Part shown: one piece after another, positions 25,587 through 34,734 of the stretch
How the letters are laid out: the number at the start of each line of letters is the position of its first letter
How positions within the stretch are numbered: position 1 is the stretch's first letter
From: JANQOH01 sp965201115
Lineage (GTDB): Bacteria > Pseudomonadota > Alphaproteobacteria > UBA7887
DNA length: 64,000 nt
Assembly (NCBI GenBank): GCA_965201115.1
Contig: OZ241745.1
Location: 1,426,001 to 1,490,000 of the forward strand
Reading direction: 5' to 3'
Notes under the pieces: generated by a model
Seen by the model: the letters and a program-made list of their open reading frames with translations, nothing else
Told to the model about the DNA's origin: nothing
Databases searched by the model: none
Translations under genes and position numbers: made by a program

Positions 25587-27463
25587 GTAAGCGTCCGGTT
25601 ATGGGGCTATTGGGTTTTTACGGTGGTGTTTTGTGTTTCCAGTTCCACGGCATGAGTTCGTGGATTCGGTTTGTTTTGTAGTCCTGGATACGATTGAGTG
25701 TGTCTGCGATCCATGCTCGTGGGTCGACGCCGTTTAGTTTTGCGGTTTCGATGAGCGTGTATGCGGTTGCGGCGGTTGCGCCGCCGGCTTCGGAGCCGAC
25801 GAAGAGCCAGTTTTTGCGTCCGAGGGCGACGCCGCGGATGGCGCGTTCGGCAGTATTGTTGTCGAGTTCGAGCGTTCCGTTGTCGAGCCATGGGCGCAGG
25901 CGGGCCAGTCGCGCGCGTGCATAGCGGATGGCGCCGGCCAGCGGCGTCCTGGCGGGTATGTTCGGGCTCTGTCGGGCGAGCCATGTTTCGAGGTCGTCGA
26001 AGAGGGGCCTGGCCCTGGCCTGGCGGATACGGACGCGCTCTTCGGGCGTTTGCCCGCGAGCTTCGGCCTCGACGGCGTACAAGGCGGCGATGCGCTCGAC
26101 GGCTTCCCTGGCGACCGGCGCGCCCCGATTGTGCGCGAGGTCGACGAACTTGCGCCGGACATGGGCCATGCAGGGGGCTTCGCGGATGCGGCCTGTGCGG
26201 TAGAGTTCCGCGAACCCGGCATAGCCGTCGGCGTGCATCCAGCCCTTGAAGCCGGCGAGGTGTCGGCGCGGATTCTCGCCCTTGCGGTTGGCGCTGAAGC
26301 GGTAGCAGGCGGCCGGCGGCGCGGTTCCGCGCCACGGTCGTTCGTCGCGGGCATAGACCCATAGCCGTGCAGTGCGGGTCTTGCCCCTGGCGCCTTCGCC
26401 GCGCGGGGTTTGCAGGCGCACCGTGGTATCGTCGGCGAAGATGGCGCCGCCAGCGCGCACATGGTTGCCGATCCCGTTGGCGACCGGCTCCAGCAAGGCG
26501 GCGCTCTTGCCGACCCATTCGGCCAGTGTCGAGCGGTCGAGGTCGATGCCGTCGCGGGCGAACATTTGCGCTTGGCGGTAGAGCGGGAGATGGTCGGCAT
26601 ATTTGCTCACCAGAACATGGGCAAGCAGGCCGGGTCCGGGGCGTCCGCGCTCGATGGGGCGCGGCGGCAGCGGCGCCTGGCAAAAGCGTGCGCAGGCGCG
26701 GCAGACCGTGCGCGGTCTCACGATGCGGTTGACTACGAAACGACCGGGTATGTACTCCAGTTCCTCGGTGACATCCGCGCCGACGGTCTTGAGCGCGCCG
26801 CCGCAGGCCCCGCAGGGGCTTGCGGGTTCCAGCACCGTCTCGCGGCGCGGCAGACGGTCCGGCAACGGGCGGCGCTTGCGCCGCGGCGCGCGGGCGGCGG
26901 CGGGTTCGGGTTGCGGGGGCGGGCTTGCGGCGCGGACGATCTCTTCGTTCTCCAGCGCCAGTTGCAACTGCGCCAAGGCTTCCGAGCGCGCCCCGAAACG
27001 ATGCCGGCGCATCCCCGCCAACTCGTGACGCAACTTCTCAATCAGGATATCGCGCGCCTTCAACGCCTCCGCGCGCGACCGCAGCGCTTCCTCGCGAGCC
27101 TGCAACTCGGCCGCCAGGGACGCCACCATGTCCTTCAGGCGGGCGGGATCGTCGGGGAGAGGCGCGGCGCGGTCAAGCATGAACGAACAATACCGACCCC
27201 AACCCCACAAGGCAAGCGCAAAATAGGAAATATCGAAAAAATATTTCCTCCCTGTGCCTCCCTCCCAAACGCTATCCTGCCACCGCAAGCCGCCGCGTTC
27301 GAACCGGCCACCGCCAATCGACGCACTCATGCAGCAGCGACAACCGTGCAGGCATCGAAACAAGACCCCCATACGAAGCCGACAGCCAAACAAAACGACC
27401 CCCGAAATACCGAAACCCATAAACATAACCGACAATGACCAAGCGGGATAACCGGACGCTTAC
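25587..27463 (-). mobile_element. IS66-family insertion sequence, complete copy
   Basis: The 1,877-bp element is bounded by inverted repeats starting GTAAGCGTCCGGTTAT, typical IS66 ends. It carries only a tnpC transposase and no tnpA/tnpB, as in the ISBst12 subgroup. The 8 bases outside the two ends (GTAAACAC and CGTTTGCG) differ, so there is no target duplication. Confidence 0.93.
25618..27180 (-). CDS. tnpC: IS66-family transposase TnpC
   Basis: A 520-residue DDE transposase. An N-terminal coiled region (SLAAELQAREEALRSRAEAL) and an HRFGARSE motif are followed by a zinc-binding segment with PCGACGGAL and VCRACARFC, then YADHLPLYRQ and the catalytic core with IFADDTTVRL, HADGYAGF and AERAIRGVALGRKNW near the C-terminus. 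The ATG at 27180 is chosen; sequence upstream in frame is Cys/Gly-rich noise within the IS end. The gene looks intact. Confidence 0.92.
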   Translation of the reverse strand: MLDRAAPLPDDPARLKDMVASLAAELQAREEALRSRAEALKARDILIEKLRHELAGMRRHRFGARSEALAQLQLALENEEIVRAASPPPQPEPAAARAPRRKRRPLPDRLPRRETVLEPASPCGACGGALKTVGADVTEELEYIPGRFVVNRIVRPRTVCRACARFCQAPLPPRPIERGRPGPGLLAHVLVSKYADHLPLYRQAQMFARDGIDLDRSTLAEWVGKSAALLEPVANGIGNHVRAGGAIFADDTTVRLQTPRGEGARGKTRTARLWVYARDERPWRGTAPPAACYRFSANRKGENPRRHLAGFKGWMHADGYAGFAELYRTGRIREAPCMAHVRRKFVDLAHNRGAPVAREAVERIAALYAVEAEARGQTPEERVRIRQARARPLFDDLETWLARQSPNIPARTPLAGAIRYARARLARLRPWLDNGTLELDNNTAERAIRGVALGRKNWLFVGSEAGGATAATAYTLIETAKLNGVDPRAWIADTLNRIQDYKTNRIHELMPWNWKHKTPP

Positions 27464-27887
27464 CGTTTGCGCGCGGCGCGGCGTTGGCGCGGGACGACGC
27501 GCCCCTCATGGCAACCTTCCACGCGGTAGAGACGTGCGGGCGAGCGGGAATATACGATTCGCCAGTCGAGCCCGTCGATCGCCCAGGCCGCGCCTCCGCC
27601 CAGGCCGCGCCTCGGTCCCGCCGCGAATCATGAAGGGCGGCGCTTGAAATCCTCGTCCTCTCCAACATCGGGCATGGTAGCCAGATATTCTATAAAATTG
27701 AGACTTCGGCTTCCCGTCCAGGCCTCGGCCCGGCCCATTCCCCGTTCCGACGGCGCCCAGACGCCGGACGGCGAGTCGTTTCGAATATACCCTTGCCGCT
27801 CCAGTTCTGTTCGCGCTCGGCGCGTTGCTTCCCACCAGCGGGGTGCGCCGTTCGCGGAGGCTTCGCGGTCTTCCGGTCCCGTAACCG

Positions 27888-27895
27888 CTTTCATG
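27888..27895 (+). repeat. 8-bp target duplication, left copy
   Basis: CTTTCATG directly before the GTAAGCG end of the truncated IS66; identical to the copy on its other side. Eight bases is the IS66 duplication length. Confidence 0.9.
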
Positions 27896-28878
27896 GTAAG
27901 CGTCCGGTTATGGGGCTATTGGGTTTTTACGGTGGTGTTTTGTGTTTCCAGTTCCACGGCATGAGTTCGTGGATTCGGTTTGTTTTGTAGTCCTGGATAC
28001 GATTGAGTGTGTCTGCGATCCATGCTCGTGGGTCGACGCCGTTTAGTTTTGCGGTTTCGATGAGCGTGTATGCGGTTGCGGCGGTTGCGCCGCCGGCTTC
28101 GGAGCCGACGAAGAGCCAGTTTTTGCGTCCGAGGGCGACGCCGCGGATGGCGCGTTCGGCAGTATTGTTGTCGAGTTCGAGCGTTCCGTTGTCGAGCCAT
28201 GGGCGCAGGCGGGCCAGTCGCGCGCGTGCATAGCGGATGGCGCCGGCCAGCGGCGTCCTGGCGGGTATGTTCGGGCTCTGTCGGGCGAGCCATGTTTCGA
28301 GGTCGTCGAAGAGGGGCCTGGCCCTGGCCTGGCGGATACGGACGCGCTCTTCGGGCGTTTGCCCGCGAGCTTCGGCCTCGACGGCGTACAAGGCGGCGAT
28401 GCGCTCGACGGCTTCCCTGGCGACCGGCGCGCCCCGATTGTGCGCGAGGTCGACGAACTTGCGCCGGACATGGGCCATGCAGGGGGCTTCGCGGATGCGG
28501 CCTGTGCGGTAGAGTTCCGCGAACCCGGCATAGCCGTCGGCGTGCATCCAGCCCTTGAAGCCGGCGAGGTGTCGGCGCGGATTCTCGCCCTTGCGGTTGG
28601 CGCTGAAGCGGTAGCAGGCGGCCGGCGGCGCGGTTCCGCGCCACGGTCGTTCGTCGCGGGCATAGACCCATAGCCGTGCAGTGCGGGTCTTGCCCCTGGC
28701 GCCTTCGCCGCGCGGGGTTTGCAGGCGCACCGTGGTATCGTCGGCGAAGATGGCGCCGCCAGCGCGCACATGGTTGCCGATCCCGTTGGCGACCGGCTCC
28801 AGCAAGGCGGCGCTCTTGCCGACCCATTCGGCCAGTGTCGAGCGGTCGAGGTCGATGCCGTCGCGGGCGAACATTTGC
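27896..28878 (-). mobile_element. Truncated IS66 copy with one genuine end
   Basis: A 983-bp element apparently identical to the right part of the complete IS66, encoding about the last 310 residues of TnpC without a start. One end is the normal GTAAGCG repeat; the other is internal tnpC sequence (GCAAATGTTCGCCC reading inward). It is flanked by a perfect 8-bp duplication, so it inserted as this short form rather than being trimmed later. Confidence 0.9.
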
Positions 28879-28886
28879 CTTTCATG
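28879..28886 (+). repeat. 8-bp target duplication, right copy
   Basis: CTTTCATG directly after the internal-sequence end of the truncated IS66. Confidence 0.9.
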
Positions 28887-29153
28887 CGAGCCTCCATCCA
28901 CGGGCGTACTTCGTCGGGCCGCGCCCGCCCGCCCAGGCTGTAGAGCGTCTCAAGAAGCGGCCGGTGAAATTTCGCGGCCGGCAACGCCGCGCGGGCGCGC
29001 CGCGGCTTCGGCGTCGTCGCCGGCGAACAAGACGCGCGCAACCGCCGTGCGGGGAGCCCTTGGCCGCGCTCCGCCGCATCCAACGCCCTGTCGATAGCCG
29101 ACTCCACCCCGCCGCCGGGCGGCTCCGCCCAACTCGCGAGCCGTTTCATCGCC

Positions 29154-30068
29154 CTATCGGATATGCGAACCATCGGCATGATCATCGCCTCCCGCCACCC
29201 GGCGGCGCGCAACACGCCGGCCGGAATCGCCTGTCCGCCGTATAAGCGCAAGCGCTCGCCGTATGCAAGCGACCGGACCGGCGCCGAACGACGCCCGATC
29301 GCCGCCGAACACGCGAGGGCGCCGGCCGGTTGGGTCCTTTTTTCCAAGATCCCAGACGCGCTGGACGAGACCGTCGTCCACCGCCTGACTCGCGCGCGTG
29401 TCGTCCCGCAATTTTTTCAGCAGGAGATCGCGACCCCCGACCAGTATCTTCTCCCCTCGGGCGCGGCGCGGCATGCCACGAAATTTGTCATCCGAGGCCA
29501 GCGCCAGATAGCCTTGTACGTCGGCGTCCGGCTCCCACTTCCGAACCGCTTCCACGTTAGCCGCAATTCGGTCCAGCACTTTCGGAAATTCCGACGGTGG
29601 AACTCGCCCCGACTTCGTCTCGACGACCCACAGCCGCCGTGTCGGCGTCAGCACGATATGATCGATGTCCCCGACCTTCGCGATTTTCTTCACATTGTGA
29701 GCCACCGCGCACCCCCGCGCCACAATGGCATAATCGATCGAATCCCCGATCCGCGTCTCCGCGTCCAGCCCCTTCTCGATGTATTCCGTCCGCCGGCGAT
29801 CGCTCGTCACTCGGTCGCGATGCTTTTTTCCGACGATGTAGCCCCAACCGACAATCATGACGGCGGTGGCCAACAACGTAAGCGGCGATCCGAACTCCGG
29901 CCGTGATAAATACGACCCAGCCACAGACAGCAATGCCGCGACTGCGAATCCAAACGCTACTCCCACATACCAAGTGACGTTAAGCATCGCCAACTCTACG
30001 GCCCGCCGTGTACGCTTGGCGCGCTCACGCAATCTGTTGCGCAACCCGTCTCCCGGTTGTCTTCTCAT
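29154..30068 (-). CDS. Membrane-anchored NERD-domain protein, copy 1
   Basis: A 304-residue protein starting MRRQPGDGLRNRLRERAKR after GGAGTGGACCG. Two transmembrane segments (about residues 28-50 and 60-78) precede a NERD nuclease-related domain with GDIDHIVLTPTRRLWVVETK, where Asp and Glu-x-Lys resemble a restriction-like active site. Compared with copies 2 and 3, which stop after VWALGK plus 2-3 residues, this frame reads on for about 60 Arg-rich residues and overlaps the start of the winged-helix gene, so the native stop was probably lost by a small indel. The role is unknown; NERD proteins occur in defence and plasmid contexts. Confidence 0.8.
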   Translation of the reverse strand: MRRQPGDGLRNRLRERAKRTRRAVELAMLNVTWYVGVAFGFAVAALLSVAGSYLSRPEFGSPLTLLATAVMIVGWGYIVGKKHRDRVTSDRRRTEYIEKGLDAETRIGDSIDYAIVARGCAVAHNVKKIAKVGDIDHIVLTPTRRLWVVETKSGRVPPSEFPKVLDRIAANVEAVRKWEPDADVQGYLALASDDKFRGMPRRARGEKILVGGRDLLLKKLRDDTRASQAVDDGLVQRVWDLGKKDPTGRRPRVFGGDRASFGAGPVACIRRALALIRRTGDSGRRVARRRVAGGDDHADGSHIR

Positions 30069-30176
30069 CGGTCCACTCCGATCCGATTTGCCGCAACGAA
30101 CGCACACTCGCCGGACGCCGCCCCGTTGCGCGCGGCGTCAAGCGCGGGCGGGGTGCGCATCAAGCCCGACCGACCG

Positions 30177-30480
30177 CTATATACGCGCATTCGCTGCCCG
30201 CCGCAAACGGTCGTCGATGGCTTGCCCGAGGCCGCGCCCGGGGCTCGGCATGACGGCGATGCGCTCCGATGCCAAGGCCATCTGGCTCGTGCGGCACGGC
30301 GAAGAAAGTCGGCGTCGGCTTCGGTCAGGGCGGGGCGCTGGAGAAGAAGATGTCGGCGAGAGCGCCAGCGGCCTCACAAGGGGCGGGGGGCGGTTCATGG
30401 GGCATTGCCGGCGTCCCCGGGAGCCCGCGCGCTGAGCCGAGCCCGACGACTGCCAACGGCGCCGTCGCGGCACAGCCATC
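30177..30480 (-). pseudogene. Sua5 3'-end remnant between NERD copies 1 and 2
   Basis: On the minus strand the end of this segment reads ERIAVMPSPGRGLGQAID then DRLRRAANARI, almost the same as the C-terminus of the intact Sua5 at 32.6 kb, but the frame is broken within about 120 bases upstream. The segment is also about 85-90% similar to the remnant at 31.4 kb by eye. It marks the boundary of a duplicated Sua5-end plus NERD unit. Confidence 0.75.
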
Positions 30481-30539
30481 GCGGCTGCGGCGCGAGCGCG
30501 TGTATCGCCATTCGCCTTCCGGCCAGCTGGAACACGCCG

Positions 30540-31208
30540 TCACTTTTCCTGTTTTCCGAGAGCCCAGACTTTCTGGACATCGGCGTTATCCGTCGCCGGC
30601 TTCGCGCGCGCCTCCTTTCGCAACGTTCTCCACAGGGAATCGCGATCCTTGACCAGAATCGTCTCGCCCTTGGCGTCGTAGCCCTTCTCCTCACGCGCAG
30701 TGACCTCCCCCGAGGCCAGCACCAAACAGCCTTGGACGTCGTAGTTCGGCATCCACTCCCGCACCGCTGCCACATTGGCCGCGATCTGAGCGAGCACTTT
30801 CCGAAACTCCTTTTTCGGAACCCGGCCCGATTTCGTCTCGACGACCCACAGCCGCGCAGGCGTCCGCACGATATGGTCGATGTCCCCGTACTTCGCGATC
30901 TCCGTTACACCGTGAGCCACTGCGGACCCCGGCGCCGCGACAGCATAATCGATCGCTTGCCCGACCCGCGTCTCCGCGTCCAGCCCCTTCTCTATGTTGC
31001 GCGTCCACCAAGTACCCACCTTGTCAAAGAGCAATAACGCCGCTAAGACGATGAGCGAGAGGATAATTGCGCTGGGTATTAGTTCGGGCAGCCATTTATG
31101 CACTAACATCCCGATCCATATCCCGAATAGCCATGCGACTCCGGCCAACATCGCTATCGTGCGCATAACGAGTCTTCCATGCAGCCAATATCCCGGTTGT
31201 TTTCTCAT
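30540..31208 (-). CDS. Membrane-anchored NERD-domain protein, copy 2
   Basis: A 222-residue paralogue starting MRKQPGYWLHGRL with the same upstream bases as copies 1 and 3. The N-terminal membrane part is different (LAGVAWLFGIWIGML and AIILSLIVLAALLLF), while the NERD part (NIEKGLDAETRVGQAIDYAV, GDIDHIVRTPARLWVVETK) is close to the others. The extracytoplasmic/membrane module has been replaced or has diverged while the nuclease-like module is kept. Ends VWALGKQEK. Confidence 0.82.
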   Translation of the reverse strand: MRKQPGYWLHGRLVMRTIAMLAGVAWLFGIWIGMLVHKWLPELIPSAIILSLIVLAALLLFDKVGTWWTRNIEKGLDAETRVGQAIDYAVAAPGSAVAHGVTEIAKYGDIDHIVRTPARLWVVETKSGRVPKKEFRKVLAQIAANVAAVREWMPNYDVQGCLVLASGEVTAREEKGYDAKGETILVKDRDSLWRTLRKEARAKPATDNADVQKVWALGKQEK

Positions 31209-31356
31209 CGGTCCACTCCGATCCGATTTGCCGCAACGAACGCACACTCGCCGGACGCCGCCCCGTTGCGCCCGGCCACGCAGCGGTTGAGCCGGAGTCG
31301 AGCGCCGACGGGGCACTGTTCGGGCGTCCGGGAGCACGCCCAAGCCCCACAGCCTG

Positions 31357-31690
31357 CTAATTTAGGGCATTCGCCGCCCGTTGCAAGCAGTCGCTTATGG
31401 CTCGCCCGAGGCCGCGCCCGGAGGTCGGCATGACGGCGATGCGCCCGGCGCCAAGGCCATCTGGCTCGTGTGGCACGGCGAAGGAGTCGGCGGCGGCTTC
31501 GGTCAGGTCGACGCGGGACGGGGCGCCGGAGAAGAAGATGCCGGCGAGAGTGCCAGCGGCCCCACAAGGGGCGGGGGGCGGTTCATGGGGCATTGCCGGC
31601 GTCCCCGGGGGCCCGCGCGCTGAGCCGAGCCCGACAACTGCCAACGGCGCGGTCGCGGCACAGCTATCGCGGCCGCGACGCGCGCCTCGC
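31357..31690 (-). pseudogene. Sua5 3'-end remnant between NERD copies 2 and 3
   Basis: The minus strand shows VDLTEAAADSFAVPHEPDG, GRIAVMPTSGRGLGRAISD and LQRAANALN, a degraded version of the Sua5 C-terminus. No start or catalytic domain remains. Similar in extent to the remnant at 30.2 kb. Confidence 0.75.
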
Positions 31691-31721
31691 TACTCGCCTT
31701 CCGGCCGGCCGGAACGCGCCG

Positions 31722-32483
31722 TTACTCTTCCCGTTTTCCAAGAGCCCAGACGTGCTTGACGCCTTCGTTGTCCGCCTCCTGCTGCCCGCGCGCATCGCCC
31801 CGCAATTTTCTCACCAAGGACTTGCGATCCTCGACAAGTATCTTCTCCCCCGAGGCCTTGTCATCGTAGCCCTGCTCGTCACGCGCAGTGACCTCCCCCG
31901 AGGGCAACACCAGACAGCCCTGTACCGGGACTTGTATATCGTGGTCCAGCGCCCACTCCCGCGCCGCTGCCACATTGGCAGCAATCTGAGCGCGCGCTTT
32001 CCGAAACTCCTTGTTCGGTACCCGGCCCGATTTCGTCTCGATGACCCACAGCCGCGCAGGCGTCAGCACGATATGGTCGATGTCCCCGTACTTCGCGATC
32101 TCTGTCACGTTGTGGGCCACCGCGCACTCCGGCGCCACAACGGCATAATCGACCGCTTGCCCGACCCGCGTCTCCGCGGCCAGCCCCTTCTCGATGTTTT
32201 CCGTCCGCCGGCGATCGCTCGTCACCCGGGCGCGATGCTTTTTTGCGACGATGTAGCCCCAAGCAACAAGCATGACGGCGGTGGCCAACAACGTGAGCGG
32301 CGAACCGAACTCCGGCAGTGATAAATACGACCCAGCCACAGACAGCAACGCCGCGACTGCGAATCCAAACGCTACTCCCACATACCAAGTGAAGTTAGCC
32401 ATCGCCCACTCCATGGCCCGCCGTGTACGCTTGGCGCGCTCACGCAATCTGTCGCGCAACCCTTCTCCCGGTTGTCTTCTCAT
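31722..32483 (-). CDS. Membrane-anchored NERD-domain protein, copy 3
   Basis: A 253-residue paralogue starting MRRQPGEGLRDRLRERAKR. Its membrane part (WYVGVAFGFAVAALLSVAGS, TLLATAVMLVAWGYIV) is nearly that of copy 1; its NERD part (GDIDHIVLTPARLWVIETK) is nearest copy 2 at the C-terminus (EVTARDEQGYDDK). It looks like the ancestral or most complete copy, lying directly downstream of the intact Sua5 gene. Confidence 0.83.
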   Translation of the reverse strand: MRRQPGEGLRDRLRERAKRTRRAMEWAMANFTWYVGVAFGFAVAALLSVAGSYLSLPEFGSPLTLLATAVMLVAWGYIVAKKHRARVTSDRRRTENIEKGLAAETRVGQAVDYAVVAPECAVAHNVTEIAKYGDIDHIVLTPARLWVIETKSGRVPNKEFRKARAQIAANVAAAREWALDHDIQVPVQGCLVLPSGEVTARDEQGYDDKASGEKILVEDRKSLVRKLRGDARGQQEADNEGVKHVWALGKREE

Positions 32484-32588
32484 CGGTCCACTCCGATCCG
32501 ATTTGTCGCAACGAACGCACACTCGCCGGGCGCCGCCCTGTTGCGCGCGACGTCGAGCGCGGGCGAGGCATGCGCCAAGCAAGAGCTG

Positions 32589-33515
32589 CTATATACGCGC
32601 ATTCGCCGCCCGCCGTAAACGGTCGTTTATGGCTTGCCCGAGGCCGCGCCCGGGGATCGGCATGGCGGCGATGCGCTCCGCGCCAAGGCTGTCGAGCTCA
32701 TGCAGCATGGCAAAGAAGTTGGCGGCCGCCTCGGTCAGGTCGGCGCGGGGGCTCAGGTTGCGGGTCAGGCGCGACGGGGCGGGCGGCGGGACGGGGCCGA
32801 AGGCCAGGAGCGCTTCGCCATCGCGGATTTCGGTCGCGTTCATGCGCAGGGGCGTGGCGGGCGCGTAGTGGCTCGCCAGGCGGCCGGGGGATTTGGGCGC
32901 CGCTTCGCCGTCTCCCGGGGGCGCGGCGAGGGGGATGCCGAGCGCGACCGCGTCGAGCGCGCCGGGGCGGAGAAGCGCAGGCTCGCCGGTCAGATCGACG
33001 ATGGTGGATTCGAGGCCGATGGCGCAGGGGCCGCCGTCGAGGATGAGATCGACCGCGGCGCCGAGATCGGCGCGCACATGCTCCGCCGTCGTGGGGCTCA
33101 GGCGGCCCGAGCGGTTGGCGCTCGGCGCCGCGACGGGGCGCCCGCACCGCGCCAGCAAATCGCGCGCCATCGGGTGCGCCGGGCAGCGCAGCGCCACGCT
33201 ATCCAGGCCCGCGAGCGCCAGCGCCGACAGCGGGCTGCCCGCGCGCTTGCGCAGAACCAAGGTCAGGCCGCCGGGCCAAAAGCGGCTCATGAGCGCCCGC
33301 GCGCGCGCGTCGATCTCCGCATGCGCGGCGGCCGCGGCGGGGTCGGCGATATGGACGATCAGCGGGTTGAAGCGCGGGCGCCCCTTGACGGCGAAAATGC
33401 GCGCCGCCGCGCGGTCGTTCGTCGCGTCGGCGCCGAGGCCGTACACGGTTTCCGTAGGGAACGCGACGACCCCGCCGGCGCGCAACAGCTCCGCGGCGCG
33501 CGCGATGGCGCTCAC
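32589..33515 (-). CDS. sua5: L-threonylcarbamoyladenylate synthase, Sua5 type
   Basis: Makes threonylcarbamoyl-AMP for t6A37 modification of ANN-decoding tRNAs. The YrdC domain shows VVAFPTETVYGLGADAT, KGRPRFNPLIVHI, WPGGLTLVL, PVAAPSANRSGRLSPTTA and CAIGLESTIVDL. A linker (SPGRLASHYAPATPL) leads to the C-terminal Sua5 domain, ending PIPGRGLGQAINDRLRRAA. The GTG start gives 308 residues, normal for Sua5. The 3' end has been copied twice into the NERD array. Confidence 0.94.
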   Translation of the reverse strand: MSAIARAAELLRAGGVVAFPTETVYGLGADATNDRAAARIFAVKGRPRFNPLIVHIADPAAAAAHAEIDARARALMSRFWPGGLTLVLRKRAGSPLSALALAGLDSVALRCPAHPMARDLLARCGRPVAAPSANRSGRLSPTTAEHVRADLGAAVDLILDGGPCAIGLESTIVDLTGEPALLRPGALDAVALGIPLAAPPGDGEAAPKSPGRLASHYAPATPLRMNATEIRDGEALLAFGPVPPPAPSRLTRNLSPRADLTEAAANFFAMLHELDSLGAERIAAMPIPGRGLGQAINDRLRRAANARI

Positions 33516-33529
33516 GGCCCGCGCCGCCT

Positions 33530-34708
33530 TCAGGCGTCGAGCAGCGGCGCGAGGCGATCCAGAGCTTCGCCGAGCAGCGCCGGCGATTTCGCGTAGCAAA
33601 GGCGCATATAGCCATCGCCGCCGGCGCCGAACGCCATGCCCGGCGCCAGCCCGACGCGCGTCTCGCGCAGCGTATCCCTCGCGAATTGCCGGCTGTCGTT
33701 CATGCCTTCGACGGCGAAGAAGGCGTAGAACGCGCCCTGCATCGGCGCGAGCCGGACCCTCCGCATGGCCCCCAGCCGCTGTTGCACCGTATCGCGCGCC
33801 GCGCGGTAGCGCGCGACCATGTCGGCGACGAACGCCTCGCCCTCGCGGATGGCGGCGATGCCCGCGTGCTGGCTGTGCGTCGCCGGCGAGGCGACGTTGA
33901 ACTCGGTGAGTTTCTCCAGCACCGGGCCGAGAGCCGGCGGCGCGGTCAGCCAGCCGAGCCGCCAGCCCGTCATCGCCCAGCTTTTCGAGAAACTGTTGAC
34001 GACGAGCAGCGGATCGTCGGGCCCGGCGAGTTCGAGAAACGAGGGCGCCGCCGGGCGGTCGTAGTCGTAGATAATGCGCGCATACACTTCGTCGGCGATC
34101 AGCCACAGGCCGCGCTCGCGGCAAAAATCCAGCGCGGCGCGTTGTTCGCCGCGCTCCATGACCCACCCCGTGGGGTTGCTCGGAGAGTTGACGCAGATGG
34201 CGCGGGTGCGCTCATCGCAGGTGTCGAACAGGCGGTCGAGATCGAGCCGCCACCCGCCGTCGCCCGCCTCGAGCGGAACCTCGCGAACCCGCCCGCCGGC
34301 GATCTCCACGCAGCGGAAAAAGTTGGGCCACATGGGCGTGACGCCGACAAGGTTGTCGCCCGCGTCGATCAGCAGTTCGGCGGCCATCATCAGCGCGTTC
34401 ATGCCCGCCGCCGTCACCGTGACGCGCTCCGCGCCCAGCGGGCGGCCATAGAGCTGCGCCGTGTATGCGGCGATGGTTTCACGCAGCTCGGTTACGCCAG
34501 CGTTGTGCGTATAGAACGTGTGGCCGGCGCGCAGCGCGCGGTCGCAGGCGGCGACGATAAATTCGGGCGTCGGCAGGTCCGGCTCGCCGAACCACAGCGG
34601 GATGACGCCGGCGAGCCCCATGCCTTCGTGGGCGATCTCGCGGATCGGCGACTCCGCGAGGCCGGCGATGCGCGGGCGGATCGGCGCCGGCGCGGCGCGC
34701 GCGTTCAT
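33530..34708 (-). CDS. Class I/II PLP-dependent aminotransferase
   Basis: A 392-residue aspartate-aminotransferase-fold enzyme. Seen: WFGEPDLPTPEFI, THNAGVTELRETIA, ICVNSPSNPTGWV, LIADEVYARIIYD, and NSFSKSWAMTGWRLGW with the PLP-binding Lys; YMRLCYAKS holds the C-terminal Arg. The amino donor cannot be told from sequence. It lies between the UxaA-type dehydratase and Sua5 on the same strand with gaps of about 26 and 14 bases, suggesting one transcription unit. Confidence 0.9.
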   Translation of the reverse strand: MNARAAPAPIRPRIAGLAESPIREIAHEGMGLAGVIPLWFGEPDLPTPEFIVAACDRALRAGHTFYTHNAGVTELRETIAAYTAQLYGRPLGAERVTVTAAGMNALMMAAELLIDAGDNLVGVTPMWPNFFRCVEIAGGRVREVPLEAGDGGWRLDLDRLFDTCDERTRAICVNSPSNPTGWVMERGEQRAALDFCRERGLWLIADEVYARIIYDYDRPAAPSFLELAGPDDPLLVVNSFSKSWAMTGWRLGWLTAPPALGPVLEKLTEFNVASPATHSQHAGIAAIREGEAFVADMVARYRAARDTVQQRLGAMRRVRLAPMQGAFYAFFAVEGMNDSRQFARDTLRETRVGLAPGMAFGAGGDGYMRLCYAKSPALLGEALDRLAPLLDA

Positions 34709-34734
34709 GGCCGCGGCGGGTCCGGCGCCCGCCG

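Larger units (their letters stand above)
27628..29185 (-). pseudogene. Winged-helix (Mrr N-domain-like) gene split by truncated IS66
   Basis: Two fragments lie on either side of the truncated IS66. Removing it plus one copy of the 8-bp duplication gives an uninterrupted 188-residue frame. The 5' part (start ATG after GGGAGG) ends RARPDEVRPWMEARMK; the 3' part continues AVTGPEDREASANGAPRWWE, then ARTELERQGYIRNDSPSGVW and APSERG. This is the winged-helix seen at the N-terminus of Mrr-type restriction enzymes (RW..ARxxLxxxGxxxxDSPxGVW). No nuclease domain follows, so it may be a DNA-binding partner of the NERD proteins upstream. Confidence 0.8.

Noticed and set aside
28043..29347. 434-codon fusion of the winged-helix fragment with IS66 sequence
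   Set aside because: Beyond the insertion point it reads TnpC out of frame; the junction is the IS boundary.
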